Assembly (NCBI GenBank): GCA_016281015.1
Contig: JAEEHS010000059.1
Location: 1-63,746, forward strand
Source of the DNA: Bacteroidales bacterium
Lineage (GTDB): Bacteria; Bacteroidota; Bacteroidia; Bacteroidales; UBA932
Direction of reading: 5' to 3'
DNA length: 63,746 bases
In this document: piece by piece, positions 7,909-17,353 of the stretch
How the letters are laid out: each line of letters starts with the position of its first letter
Numbering within the stretch: the stretch's first letter is position 1
Notes under the pieces: generated by a model
Seen by the model: the letters and a program-made list of their open reading frames with translations, nothing else
What the model was told of the DNA's origin: nothing
Databases searched by the model: none
Translations under genes and position numbers: made by a program

Positions 7909-8253
7909 CTAGATACCAAGGAAGTCAGCACGGACGGGGGAGAAGGTGTCGATGAGGATGCCCTCTTCGAGGCAGACGCAGCCGTGAAGCTCGTCAGGGG
8001 CGACATAGTAACCGTCGCCGGCTTCGAGGATCTGTTTCTTGTCACCGATCGTGAGTTCGAACTTTCCGCTCGCGACATAGGTCGCCTGGCTGTGGTAGTG
8101 CTCGTGGAGGGTCCCTACGGCCCCTTTTTCGAATTTGACTTTGACAATCATCAGCTGGCCGTCGTAACCCATAATCTGGCGGGTGATACCGGGGCCGGGA
8201 TTTTCCCAAGGCATCTGCTTGGCAATCTGGAATGTTTCGCTACGTGTTTTCAT
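7909..8253 (-). CDS. kdgF: KdgF-like cupin, unsaturated uronate conversion
   Basis: 114-residue single-domain cupin. HEHYHSQATYVASGKFELT (50-68) supplies His50, His52 and Gln56, and His90 (PDELHG) completes a metal site as in KdgF proteins. KdgF speeds ring opening of the 4,5-unsaturated monouronates released by oligouronide lyases to the linear keto form, and pairs with PL17 in alginate loci. No signal peptide, so it acts in the cytoplasm after MFS import. It lies 8 bases after the PL17 stop. Confidence 0.88.
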   Translation of the reverse strand: MKTRSETFQIAKQMPWENPGPGITRQIMGYDGQLMIVKVKFEKGAVGTLHEHYHSQATYVASGKFELTIGDKKQILEAGDGYYVAPDELHGCVCLEEGILIDTFSPVRADFLGI

Positions 8254-8261
8254 GGTATGGT

Positions 8262-10463
8262 TTATTGGTAAATGGCGGTATGGACACCCGTCCAGGAGAG
8301 GCTTTCGCCGGAAGGAAGGGTGACGGTATGGGGGGCGTTTTCGTCGGCCGATGCGGTCCAGATGCAGAGCGTGGCGCTGTGCTCCCCGATAAAGTGATAG
8401 CGGACAACGAGGGCTTTGCCGTCGTCCAATAGGGTTTCGATGCCCTTGCAGGAATGGACCAGATTCGCGCTTTGTTCTACCTGGAGGTCGTATTTCCCGT
8501 GGGTTTCGACGCAGGAGGCGAACAGGCGGTTCTGCGCTCCGTTTTCTCGCAGGAGCAGCATCGGTTCGCTGCGGAGGTTGAAGTCCGGATCGCCCGCGCC
8601 GAGACGGCAGAGCTTGATTTCGCTTGCCGGGGTGGTCTGGGTCGACAGGGTGTACATCCGGTGGCCGGTCAGCCAGGTGTAAGCGGTCATCCCTTCCGCG
8701 CCGGCCGCTTCGGCTTCGACCCAGAGGTGCTGGTAGCCGTTGTCCTTGCCAAGAGCGTGCATGGTGTCCGTGGCCCGGGTGTAGGGGACAGAAAGGGAAA
8801 TCATGTGCCCGTTGTAATGGAGCGGAAGGTCATACGTATGGGGCTTGTCGGCGGTAACTTTCAGAAGGTCCATGATCAGCGGATACTCCAGGAAAGGAAC
8901 GTCGGCGTAGACCAGGTAGCGGGAGTAGACGACGCCGGGATAGACCGTCGATTCGGTGGCGGAGGCCATCTGGAGCCCCTCGCGGAAACTATGGTAGTAG
9001 GGCGTCGGCCAGCTTTCCTGGGAACGGCGCCATTTGCCTTTGCAGTAGGTCTTTCCGTCGACGACGAGGGTGTTGTGGGCGACGGTGGACTTGGCCCAGG
9101 ACTCGTTCTCGTGGGTGTAATGCCCGTTGTACTTGGCCTCGATGTTGAGGAAGCGGGCCGCGCCATAGTCGGTTATCACCTCATGGCCGTTGTCATAGTA
9201 GGCATAGGTCAGGCGGTCGAAATGACCGTGCGCGAGACCGTGGGACGTGGCCTTGAATGTAACGGCGCTGTTGAGCGTCTTTTTGTATGGACGCAGGATG
9301 ACGAAAGCGCCCATATCGCTATTCTCGCCGTCGCGGTAGTAGCCGCTGTGAAGGTCCAGGGGCTTGGCTTCGCCTTTGCTCAGGGCCTGGGCGACGTCGA
9401 AGCCGGCATCCGAGACAAGCACCTTTTTCTGATATTTCTCCGCGACGCTCAGCAGGGATTTATCCGAAGGATTGGCGTGATAGGCGATGTCCACGGCAGA
9501 AATCAGTTCCTGGGCGCTGTAGCCTTTTTCCAACGCATCGTTGAAATGCATAAATTCGCCTTCGTAGGCCATCTGGAGCAGGCTGTCCACCGCCTTCAGC
9601 AGGATTCCGTCCCGGTAGGAGAAAATCTTCAGGGACTTGTCATAATGGTCCAGGCACTGGGCGAAAGTGACGAAGGGCCATATCGCATAGCGAAGATAAT
9701 AGGCGCCCTCGGTAAAGTAACCGTCTTCGGAGAAGAGCACTTCCATCTGGCGGAGGAATCCGCCCTTGCCGCTGAGGTCGCTTCCTTTCAAGGCTTTCTG
9801 GACGAGGGAGTCATCTCCCATGACCATGCCGATCATTCCCACGCCAGCCGTCGCCCAGGTCGCCCAGTTGTTGAGGTTGTTGAACATCTGGGTGTTGGCC
9901 CGGTTGTGGGGGAGGCCGTGCATGATGAAATCGGCATAGGGGCGGAAGAATTTCTCTTCCACGGTTTTGCGCTCTTTCTTTGTCATGCTGTCATAGACGC
10001 AGTCGTAGGCGACCGCGGTATGGACCAGGAAGACACTCTCGTTGAGGGTCTGCCAGAAAATGCGCCCGGGATTGCTGGACAGCCCGAGCGGATGGAAATC
10101 CAGCGAGGGGTAGAAATCAACATAGGCGGCGAGAATGGCCTTGACTTTGTCGGCGTATTTTTTATTGCCGGTCAGCTGGAAGGCGATCCCGCAGTTGTAC
10201 ATGTCGTAGTAGTTCAGCTTGTGCATTTCGTGCGAATATCCACCGCCTCCGTCTTTCGGAACGGGAAGGCAGATGGGCTTCTGCACGGCGTCGTCAGCCT
10301 CGGAGATGAGTTTTTCGACAGACTTGTCAAAGAGCGGGATACTCCCTTTGGCCGCCTTCATCTGCCGGACTCCTTCTTGGGTCAGAAGCAGGTTCGGATG
10401 CTCGGCCGCCACGGCTGCGCCGGCAATGAAAAGACTCAGTAATATTGCTGTAAATCGTTTCAT
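8262..10463 (-). CDS. PL17 oligoalginate lyase (heparinase II/III fold)
   Basis: 733 residues with signal peptide (1-20): N-terminal alpha/alpha toroid (about 25-350) and C-terminal beta-sandwich with the heparinase II/III signature. Visible: NNLNNWATWATAGVGM (195-210), a Tyr pair at 255-256, HGHFDRLTY (412-420), TDYGAARFLNIEAKY (431-445), Tyr449 and VAHNTLVVD (461-469). His412/414, Asp432 and His463 fit the zinc site, and the tyrosines fit the catalytic Tyr pair of Alg17c-type PL17. The enzyme would release unsaturated monouronate from alginate oligosaccharides in the periplasm. The residue after the conserved Asn (199) is Trp where I recall His in Alg17c. Its ATG overlaps the PL6 stop by 4 bases. 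Confidence 0.92.
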   Translation of the reverse strand: MKRFTAILLSLFIAGAAVAAEHPNLLLTQEGVRQMKAAKGSIPLFDKSVEKLISEADDAVQKPICLPVPKDGGGGYSHEMHKLNYYDMYNCGIAFQLTGNKKYADKVKAILAAYVDFYPSLDFHPLGLSSNPGRIFWQTLNESVFLVHTAVAYDCVYDSMTKKERKTVEEKFFRPYADFIMHGLPHNRANTQMFNNLNNWATWATAGVGMIGMVMGDDSLVQKALKGSDLSGKGGFLRQMEVLFSEDGYFTEGAYYLRYAIWPFVTFAQCLDHYDKSLKIFSYRDGILLKAVDSLLQMAYEGEFMHFNDALEKGYSAQELISAVDIAYHANPSDKSLLSVAEKYQKKVLVSDAGFDVAQALSKGEAKPLDLHSGYYRDGENSDMGAFVILRPYKKTLNSAVTFKATSHGLAHGHFDRLTYAYYDNGHEVITDYGAARFLNIEAKYNGHYTHENESWAKSTVAHNTLVVDGKTYCKGKWRRSQESWPTPYYHSFREGLQMASATESTVYPGVVYSRYLVYADVPFLEYPLIMDLLKVTADKPHTYDLPLHYNGHMISLSVPYTRATDTMHALGKDNGYQHLWVEAEAAGAEGMTAYTWLTGHRMYTLSTQTTPASEIKLCRLGAGDPDFNLRSEPMLLLRENGAQNRLFASCVETHGKYDLQVEQSANLVHSCKGIETLLDDGKALVVRYHFIGEHSATLCIWTASADENAPHTVTLPSGESLSWTGVHTAIYQ

Positions 10464-12397
10464 AAGCGATTGTTGGACTGTGTTTTACCGGAATTGCTGA
10501 AGCGGTTGCCCTTGATGGTGACTTTCTCCCAGGGGGCTTCGTCGATGCGGATGCTGTAGCCTCCGCGGCCGCTGTCCGAGAAAGTGTTGTCGGAAATGTC
10601 TAGAATCTGGGCGCCGATGATGCGGAGGACCGAGCCTCTGACTTTGTTGCAGCAGTCGTCGAAACGGCAGCGGCGGACGGTCACATAGGGCCCCGCGGTG
10701 GATTCGTCACTGCCGTTGCGCGTGATTTGTACCGGGATGCCGAGGATCCGATGGAACGTGCAGTCTTCGACCAGGATGTCATCGGCATTGTAACGGCCTT
10801 TGTCCTCGGTCTCCGCCGCGAAATTGATTCCGTCCCCGGAAAGGGAATCGAAAGTGCATCTGCGGACGGTAACTTCCTCTGCGAAAGTTCCTTTCAGCCC
10901 ACGTACCGGGACGAAACCACTTTCTCCGCAGTCGGAGAAGCTGCAGTCTTCGATGGTCAGTCTGTAGGGCTCGATCATATCCGGGGCCGTCGAAATAATC
11001 CCTTTTGCAAGGCTGCGCCCGGGGGTAAGACGGCCGCTGAAGCGGATGCCGCGGACCGTCAGGTCTGCCCCATCGCGGAGGGTAATCATATTGTCGCTTT
11101 TCCTTCCGGCAAAGATGACTTCCGGACAGGCTCCTTCCTCCGCCCGGATGAGGGTGGGGGCGTCCACGACGAGGCTTTCCTCCAGCACGTAGAGGCTGTC
11201 CTTGAGGACGATTTCCCTGACGGCCGGTTTCTCGGCAGGCGTTTCCTTGTACCAGGATGCTCCTCTTCCTTCCCGGAGGCTTTCCAGCGAGGGTTCTTCG
11301 ACGGGCGCGTCGGTCACCGTGTTACCTTCCCAAAGGGTTCCTATCGGCGCCAAGGTCCGTTCAAAGTCCTTTCCGGTGTCGAATTCGATGCTCCGGCACT
11401 GGGAGAAGGTGTTTCCTTCGATGCGGGTGCGCTGGACCTGCATATAGCGGTTCGGCAGCGAGTTGGGAACCCCGTACATCAGGGCCAGGGCGGAAAAGAA
11501 GCGGCTTCCCGCGAGGCCTGAAAAAGTGTTTCCTACCACTTGCTGGTCCTCTCCGACGATCCGGATTCCGCCGGTGTTGCGTTTTCCGTGGCCGATGAAG
11601 AGGTTCTCCGAGGCAACATTGCGGTCGCCGTGGCGGAGCGCCAGGACCCCTTCGCACTCCCAGAAAGCATTCTTCTCGATCCGGTTCTCACTGGATTTGA
11701 TGCTGACCACCTCCACTTCACCGTTGCAGCGCTCAAAGAGGTTTTCGCTCACGAGGGAACGGGAGTTCTGCAGGCACTGCTGGGAGGTCCCGATGCGGAT
11801 GGTCTCCGCTCCGTTGGAGCCATAGACCGGCCGGGGGCCGAAATGGTTGTGGTCGATGCTGTGGTGGTTGTCGTCGCACTTCGGGTAGTTCAGCATCACG
11901 ATCAACGTAACGCCGAGGTTCTTTTTCCCGAGGAAACTGCAGTGGTCCACGCGGTTTTCGCGTCCATACAGATGGACATAACTGTAGGAAATGTCGCGCC
12001 TGGCGGGGTTGCAGTCTTTGATGACGGTCTCGGTGAGGCGGCAGCCGTGGGCGAGTTCATCGCCGCTGCGGAATTCCACGAGGGTTCCTTTTTCCGCGAC
12101 GCAGTTTTCCAGGCGAAGGCCGCTGACCGTAAGGCCTTCCCCATAGATTTTCAGTTGGGATTTCCCTTTCAGGACCACGCCGCCCGGGGTCTCGGGCTGG
12201 ACCACGACAGGGGACTCCTTCGTGGCGTGTCCTTTCCATTTGAGCGTGACGTCTTCGTAGCGGCCGTCCCGGATGATGAGTGTGTCACCAGGGGTGGCTT
12301 TTTCCAAGGCCGCGGCTACGTCCTTCAAGGCGAGGGACCCTTTCCCGCAGGAAAGGATGGCCACGAGCGGCAGGAGTATGAACAGTTTTTTTACCAT
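10460..12397 (-). CDS. PL6 alginate lyase, two beta-helix domains
   Basis: 645-residue lipoprotein (lipobox AILSC, Cys17). Residues 20-370 form a PL6 right-handed beta-helix with the chondroitinase-B-like signature: NGAETIRIGTS, CNGEVEVVSIKSSENR, then LALRHGDRN. The Lys of SIKSS and the Arg of LRHGD are the base/acid pair of this family, and the acidic residues at CNGEVEVV match the calcium site. A second beta-helix (about 400-640) makes it the two-domain, AlyGC-like architecture. It starts 7 bases inside the other PL6 gene and overlaps PL17 by 4 bases. PL6 also contains dermatan-sulfate lyases, so alginate is inferred from the PL17 neighbour. Confidence 0.88.
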   Translation of the reverse strand: MVKKLFILLPLVAILSCGKGSLALKDVAAALEKATPGDTLIIRDGRYEDVTLKWKGHATKESPVVVQPETPGGVVLKGKSQLKIYGEGLTVSGLRLENCVAEKGTLVEFRSGDELAHGCRLTETVIKDCNPARRDISYSYVHLYGRENRVDHCSFLGKKNLGVTLIVMLNYPKCDDNHHSIDHNHFGPRPVYGSNGAETIRIGTSQQCLQNSRSLVSENLFERCNGEVEVVSIKSSENRIEKNAFWECEGVLALRHGDRNVASENLFIGHGKRNTGGIRIVGEDQQVVGNTFSGLAGSRFFSALALMYGVPNSLPNRYMQVQRTRIEGNTFSQCRSIEFDTGKDFERTLAPIGTLWEGNTVTDAPVEEPSLESLREGRGASWYKETPAEKPAVREIVLKDSLYVLEESLVVDAPTLIRAEEGACPEVIFAGRKSDNMITLRDGADLTVRGIRFSGRLTPGRSLAKGIISTAPDMIEPYRLTIEDCSFSDCGESGFVPVRGLKGTFAEEVTVRRCTFDSLSGDGINFAAETEDKGRYNADDILVEDCTFHRILGIPVQITRNGSDESTAGPYVTVRRCRFDDCCNKVRGSVLRIIGAQILDISDNTFSDSGRGGYSIRIDEAPWEKVTIKGNRFSNSGKTQSNNRL

Positions 12398-13737
12398 CTT
12401 TTGCCGGCTTTTTCACGAATGGCAGCAAGCGTCTGGGAATAGTCTTTCGTCTGAGGCTTCTCTGCGGCTTTGTCCAGGGTGACGCCCTTGAGGGTCCCGC
12501 CATAAATGAGATTGTCTTCCCATGTAAGGTTTCCCTGAGGAGTGTCGATGACCTGGACCGCGATCATGTAGGACTTGGAGCTGACGAGGGTGTTCCCCAG
12601 GAAGTGGACGCTCTCCGGCGGCGTGTCCTGGCTGTCCCGGCCGCTGTAGTTGACCGTGATGCCGTTACGGCAGTCCAGGAAGAGATTGTCTTTGACGACG
12701 GCGCCTTTGACGGTCCAGTAACCGTTCAGGGCGGCCTTGGATTCGCCTCTGACGACGCAGAGGGCGCTCTTGTAACCGCTGCCGGTGAGCTCCAGGAAGA
12801 CATTGTCCTCGACCCGGTGCCGCTCTCCGATGATGCGGACGCCGCCGACTTCGGTCTTTCCGCCGCCGTAGAAGTAATTGCCGCGGACGATGCAGTCGTT
12901 GCCATGACGGAGGGTCAGGGAACCTTCCCCTTCTTCGAAGAGGTTGCCTTCATAGACATTTCTGCAACTCTTGTTGGAGATGATTTCAGCCCGTTCCCCG
13001 TTGCAACGGTAGAAATGGTTGCCCTCGACAAGGCAATCCCCGGGATTGAGGGAGAAGTCGCTGGTCCCGATCCGGATCGCTTCCTGACCGTTGCGCGCTT
13101 TCCCGGCATCGTCATAATGGGTATAGGGACGGCTGAAATAGTTGTCCCGGATGATGTGCCGGGGCACGATGCCGTCTTCCATCCACACAACCAGCAGACA
13201 GCCCATGTTGCGTTTGTCGATGAACGAGCAGTGGGACACTTCATGCTCCTGCCCGTAGAGATTGACCCACTTGGTGTCGATGTCCGAAGCCTTGCTGCCG
13301 GTCCCGTCAATCAGGATGTCGGAAAAGCGGCAATGGGAACTGCCTTTGTAGGCAGTCAGGATCTGGTTTTTAACCGAAGTATCCAACTTCTTGAAAGCAA
13401 AGCCTTCCGCCACAAGATAGTTTCCGCGCAGCTGAAGGGACGACACGCCGGTAAAAACCACACCGCCCGGGGTTTCGGCTTTCAAGGTAATCGGAGCCTG
13501 CTCAGAACCTTCGGCAATCAGTTTCAAGGCGACATTCTCGTAAGTCCCGTTTTTCCAGATGATCACATCCCCGGGGACGATGTCTTTGAGGGCGGCTTTG
13601 AGCGAAGCCTCATCGCTGACGGTGACCTTTCCGTCCACCTTGACAGGCGTTACGACAGGGGGGATAGAAAAGGCCGTCTGGCAACCCGCCATCAGGAGGG
13701 TCGCCAGAACAGCTTTGAAAACGTTTATGTACCTCAT
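12391..13737 (-). CDS. PL6 alginate lyase, single domain
   Basis: 448-residue lipoprotein (LLMAGC, Cys19). Start chosen at ATG 13737, 2 bases beyond the upstream stop; an upstream TTG would overlap the previous gene and add residues unlike a signal peptide. It carries the same PL6 signature in order: NGQEAIRIGTS, CNGERAEIISNKSC (catalytic Lys) and LTLRHGND (catalytic Arg), and ends after the single helix. With the two-domain PL6 it probably forms an endo/exo or M/G-block pair that cuts alginate at the surface or in the periplasm. Confidence 0.9.
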   Translation of the reverse strand: MRYINVFKAVLATLLMAGCQTAFSIPPVVTPVKVDGKVTVSDEASLKAALKDIVPGDVIIWKNGTYENVALKLIAEGSEQAPITLKAETPGGVVFTGVSSLQLRGNYLVAEGFAFKKLDTSVKNQILTAYKGSSHCRFSDILIDGTGSKASDIDTKWVNLYGQEHEVSHCSFIDKRNMGCLLVVWMEDGIVPRHIIRDNYFSRPYTHYDDAGKARNGQEAIRIGTSDFSLNPGDCLVEGNHFYRCNGERAEIISNKSCRNVYEGNLFEEGEGSLTLRHGNDCIVRGNYFYGGGKTEVGGVRIIGERHRVEDNVFLELTGSGYKSALCVVRGESKAALNGYWTVKGAVVKDNLFLDCRNGITVNYSGRDSQDTPPESVHFLGNTLVSSKSYMIAVQVIDTPQGNLTWEDNLIYGGTLKGVTLDKAAEKPQTKDYSQTLAAIREKAGKRW

Positions 13738-13739
13738 TC

Positions 13740-15650
13740 TTAATTCAGTACGTTGGACCAATAGAGATCGACTTCCACATAGCCGCCGGATTCAATGTAG
13801 TTATTGTCGGCGGCGGTTGTGATGGTGATGTCCCGGATGTACAGATAGCCCGTTTGGTAAACATCCGTGAGGAGGGATGCTTTTCCACCGGTCGTGGAAA
13901 CATGTTTATATTTCAAGTACTGGAGGAGGATGACATCGCCCTTGGCCCAGTCTTGATTGGGATATCTAGGAGAAGATTTAGCGGCAATTTCGGTGTTGCT
14001 TCCGATGTCGGTGAGCGTTCCGTTCGCACAGGCGGTTTTGATTTCCCCGTCCTTGAGTACACCCATAAATACTACGGGAGTTCCGAATTGGCTAGGGAGG
14101 GCTGTCGCAAGGTCGGACAGACGATGTGTCTTGAGCTGGGAGCTGGAGTTGGACGGGTTGTTGAATTGCAGGTTGGTATTGCTGGTCACGGAAAGATAGG
14201 TATACGGAGTGCAGGCATAGTACTCAGCTTCCTTTTCTGGTGCAATCTTGTTGCCGGAAACTACGAGTGAGTTGCCGGAAGAGGTACAGGCGGGATCGAT
14301 GGGACGGTTGGACCAGACATCCGTCGAAACCACAACTCCTTCATCCAGAATCAGGAAGGCGTTTGCTGCATCGAAGTCAGTATAGAGCTTTGATCCACAG
14401 CCCTTTCCGAGCCTCAGCCCCTTGGTGTATTGGAAAGGCCGGACTTTTATGGTGCCGCAGTCCAGTTCGTTACCTCCGTTCCAGATGGCGACGAGTGTCA
14501 CATCCTTCTCGGCCGTGCCGGTGATGGTCTTCGGCATGATGAAATGGGCTTCGATGTCGGTAGCGGCAGCGGTGAGCTCAGCTTCGATACCATCCACCTT
14601 GAACTTTTCGATGCTGGCGAAGTTCTCTCCCTTGACCACAACTTCCTTCCCGAGATAGAAGGCGGTGTAGTTGTTGTCTGCAGGTGCGGCGGAGGTGAAT
14701 ACCGGTGAGGCAGGGCCGACAGGGGTCGTGTCGATGCGAAGCGCAGCGGCAATGACGACTTTCTGGGCCGGAGTACCGAAGCTCGCGGCGAGTTCTTTGG
14801 ACTGGACGACGGGATCCATCTTCTCGATGCTGGAGGGGACCTTGATGGTCAGTGAAGTGGCGCTCTGCTCGCTGATAAGAAGGTCTACATCTCCCCATTT
14901 GACTCCGTCCACCAGGTCAAGATTCTCTCCGGAGAGGACGATTTCGTCTCCGAGGTGGACATCATCCGCCTGAGAGAAGGAGGTGAAGGCAGGGCGTTTC
15001 AGCTGGAACTTTTCAGCCGCCGTAACATCGATGGTCCCGCCGCCCCAGGTGGCAGTAATGGCGATTTCGCTGTGGGCTTCACTGCCGGGAACCGCCGGGA
15101 CGAGAACGGTGACGCTCTCATCCAGGCAGGCTTGGATATCTCCGTTGACGCCGGCAAAACTGACCTGGGTAACCTGCGTGAGATTCCGTCCGCTGAGGGT
15201 GACTTCCGTTCCAACCGTTCCGCTCTTCGGGGTGAAACCGCTGATGAGCGCATCGGTCACGGGAACCGTCACAAAGTAGTCATATTGGAAAACCCGGGTA
15301 TCCGTACCCTGTTCAAATACTTCCAGCCGGACTTTGGCGGGTTCGTCGGCCTGCGGCAAGTCCAGTGCAGGAATCTTGAACACCAGCGTTCTGATGTCTT
15401 TTCGGACGATTTCTGCGTCTTTTCCGCCGATTTTGACGCCGCCGACCTTATCGAGGTTGAATCCGACAGCCGTCACTTCGGTGCCGACATAGGCCCGGAC
15501 GGTTCCGCTCTCGTTGGTGTTCGGGTCCAACTTGTTGTTGGTAACGTCAATGGCCGGGGTCTGGACCGGGGCTACTTGCTCCCGCTTGCAGGCAGGAAGC
15601 AGCAGCGCGGCCATCAAAAGGGCCGTCAGGAGTGAATATATCTTTTTCAT
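13740..15650 (-). CDS. IPT/TIG-repeat surface glycan-binding lipoprotein
   Basis: 636 residues, lipobox LLPAC (Cys21). Three to four IPT/TIG immunoglobulin-like repeats follow, each with the GTEVTLSGRNL or GDEIVLSGENL signature (near residues 140-215, 225-310 and 330-410). The last ~220 residues are an unrecognised domain, likely the glycan-binding head (begins GLRLGKGCGSKLY). Position after SusC/SusD and before the lyases is that of SusE/F-type surface glycan-binding proteins. It is a paralogue of the next gene upstream, which starts its operon neighbour's frame 4 bases away. Direct alginate binding is inference. Confidence 0.8.
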   Translation of the reverse strand: MKKIYSLLTALLMAALLLPACKREQVAPVQTPAIDVTNNKLDPNTNESGTVRAYVGTEVTAVGFNLDKVGGVKIGGKDAEIVRKDIRTLVFKIPALDLPQADEPAKVRLEVFEQGTDTRVFQYDYFVTVPVTDALISGFTPKSGTVGTEVTLSGRNLTQVTQVSFAGVNGDIQACLDESVTVLVPAVPGSEAHSEIAITATWGGGTIDVTAAEKFQLKRPAFTSFSQADDVHLGDEIVLSGENLDLVDGVKWGDVDLLISEQSATSLTIKVPSSIEKMDPVVQSKELAASFGTPAQKVVIAAALRIDTTPVGPASPVFTSAAPADNNYTAFYLGKEVVVKGENFASIEKFKVDGIEAELTAAATDIEAHFIMPKTITGTAEKDVTLVAIWNGGNELDCGTIKVRPFQYTKGLRLGKGCGSKLYTDFDAANAFLILDEGVVVSTDVWSNRPIDPACTSSGNSLVVSGNKIAPEKEAEYYACTPYTYLSVTSNTNLQFNNPSNSSSQLKTHRLSDLATALPSQFGTPVVFMGVLKDGEIKTACANGTLTDIGSNTEIAAKSSPRYPNQDWAKGDVILLQYLKYKHVSTTGGKASLLTDVYQTGYLYIRDITITTAADNNYIESGGYVEVDLYWSNVLN

Positions 15651-15653
15651 GGC

Positions 15654-17351
15654 TTAATTCAGCTTGGAATAATCATAGTCATACTTCTGCCAGTAGCAGT
15701 CCACAAGCACTTTCGAGGAAGCGAACTTGTTGTTGAAGACGCCCCAGTCGATCTGCTTGATGTGAAGCAGGCCCAGACGCTTGATGTTCTTGGCGCGGGC
15801 ATCAGGATTGTAGCCATAGTTGTGGTAGTAGGCGACGAGGAAGACGATGTCACGTTTGTAGCCGGGATCGTCGACGAGTTCTTTCGTCTGGTGGTCACAG
15901 AAATTCTCGCTCTTGATGCCGCCGGCGAGTGAGGTCACGCTGATGCCGGCGATTTTACTGTTCTCGACGTCGATCGGGAAAAGTTCCTCGTTGATCTTCT
16001 CGATTTGGTCGTTGATCACTTTGGTAATCAGTTCATTCTCCACGGCGTTACCGGGATCCAGGTAGCGGAAGCAGACAATCGGCGTTCCGGTGACGCTGCT
16101 GTTTGAGCCGGGCACCCGGTTGTCGTGGGCGGTGGTCCCGGCGGGATTGGCTGCATTGATGAAGAAATTTTTGATCTGCCCGTTGGAGTTGGCCGGTCCG
16201 TTGAGTTGCAGCACATTGCCGGAAACAGAGGAGAAGAAGAAGTAGGGGAGTACGGAATTGTATTCCTCATCCGAAATCATGCCGGGCTTCGGCTGGTTGG
16301 CGCTGCCAAACTGGGTGCCGAAAAGTTTGAAGGCCACCGGATCCAGATCGGTCTTCCATTTCTCGTTGGCATAGAGTTTTCCGTTTTCCGGGCAGAAGAA
16401 GGAGGCGAAGGAGTTCTCCTCTACCCGTCCGTCACACCACATTTCGATATTCTGCCAGAATCTGACAAACGGGACGAATACGGTGAAGGACTCAGCAAGG
16501 GTGAGGCTTTCGTTGTTGTCGAAATACCAGGCCTTGAGCGGAACGACGCTGTCGCCGTCCGGGAATTCTCCCGCGGGAACCGTGAAACTGAGTTCACTGG
16601 CACTTTTGAAAACCTGTGCTTCGTAGTCTCCGACCGTAATGCGGTCCACGTTGTTGAGGTATTCTCCCGTGAGGGTGATGCTCCGGCCGACAGCCGTCTT
16701 CTCAAACGTATAGGGGTTGAAGGTCGGAACGTAGCGGGTGATGGAAATGCCGGGGGCGTTGTCCCGGGCCGTTTCCAGATCCTTGCTTCCGTCGAAATAG
16801 CGGAGGGTGATCCGTGCATCGGCGGATTCCACATAGGGAACGATCACAATGAGTTCCTTGTCGCTCCGGGTGAGAATCTGCGCCTCATGGCCCTTTTCAT
16901 ATCCCACGGCGGTAAAGATAACGGCTTTGGCGGAATTCAGGTACTCACCGGAAAGGAGGATTTCGTCACCGAGTGCGGCGCTGGGCTGCAGCAGGGCGCC
17001 TTTAATGGAAGGAACGGCGAAGCTGCACTGGAAGGAGGCCGATGAAAGGCCGGACCCGGCAGGACTGACCAGTTTGACGGGCCCCGAAGTAACCCCTTCT
17101 ACAACGCGGAGGGTCAGCAGTTTGTTGGATACTTTGGAGGCAATTTCAACGCGGACGGAGCCGATGTAGGCTTCGGTCACGTTCTGGAGAGACTCTCCCG
17201 TCACGGTAATTTCCGCCCCGACAGGTGCTGTCATCGGGCTGAATGCGGTGATGACGGGCTCGTGATCGATCACTTCATCGATCGACACCTGGTCACAGGC
17301 TGTCCAGATAAGGGTGGCTGCGACAGCAAGCAGCAAATGATAGCGTTTCAT
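15654..17351 (-). CDS. IPT/TIG-repeat surface glycan-binding lipoprotein
   Basis: 565 residues from ATG 17351 (MKRYHLLL), 2 bases after the SusD stop; a TTG two codons upstream would overlap SusD. Lipobox IWTAC (Cys ~19). Three IPT/TIG repeats (GAEITVTGESL, GDEILLSGEYL, GRSITLTGEYL) precede a C-terminal domain of about 270 residues, different in sequence from that of the neighbouring TIG protein. The repeats act as a spacer that lifts the C-terminal domain from the outer membrane beside the SusCD pair. The ligand is inferred to be alginate. Confidence 0.8.
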   Translation of the reverse strand: MKRYHLLLAVAATLIWTACDQVSIDEVIDHEPVITAFSPMTAPVGAEITVTGESLQNVTEAYIGSVRVEIASKVSNKLLTLRVVEGVTSGPVKLVSPAGSGLSSASFQCSFAVPSIKGALLQPSAALGDEILLSGEYLNSAKAVIFTAVGYEKGHEAQILTRSDKELIVIVPYVESADARITLRYFDGSKDLETARDNAPGISITRYVPTFNPYTFEKTAVGRSITLTGEYLNNVDRITVGDYEAQVFKSASELSFTVPAGEFPDGDSVVPLKAWYFDNNESLTLAESFTVFVPFVRFWQNIEMWCDGRVEENSFASFFCPENGKLYANEKWKTDLDPVAFKLFGTQFGSANQPKPGMISDEEYNSVLPYFFFSSVSGNVLQLNGPANSNGQIKNFFINAANPAGTTAHDNRVPGSNSSVTGTPIVCFRYLDPGNAVENELITKVINDQIEKINEELFPIDVENSKIAGISVTSLAGGIKSENFCDHQTKELVDDPGYKRDIVFLVAYYHNYGYNPDARAKNIKRLGLLHIKQIDWGVFNNKFASSKVLVDCYWQKYDYDYSKLN

Positions 17352-17353
17352 AA

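Noticed and set aside
8454..10442. Open frame of 662 codons opposite PL17
   Set aside because: PL17 is unambiguous on the minus strand; the antisense frame is low-complexity Val/Gly/Arg-rich.
12391..13737. PL6 as chondroitinase B (dermatan lyase) serving the chondroitin locus
   Set aside because: Possible from the family, but it lies in the operon with PL17, KdgF and the DEH-type reductase, so alginate is the simpler reading.
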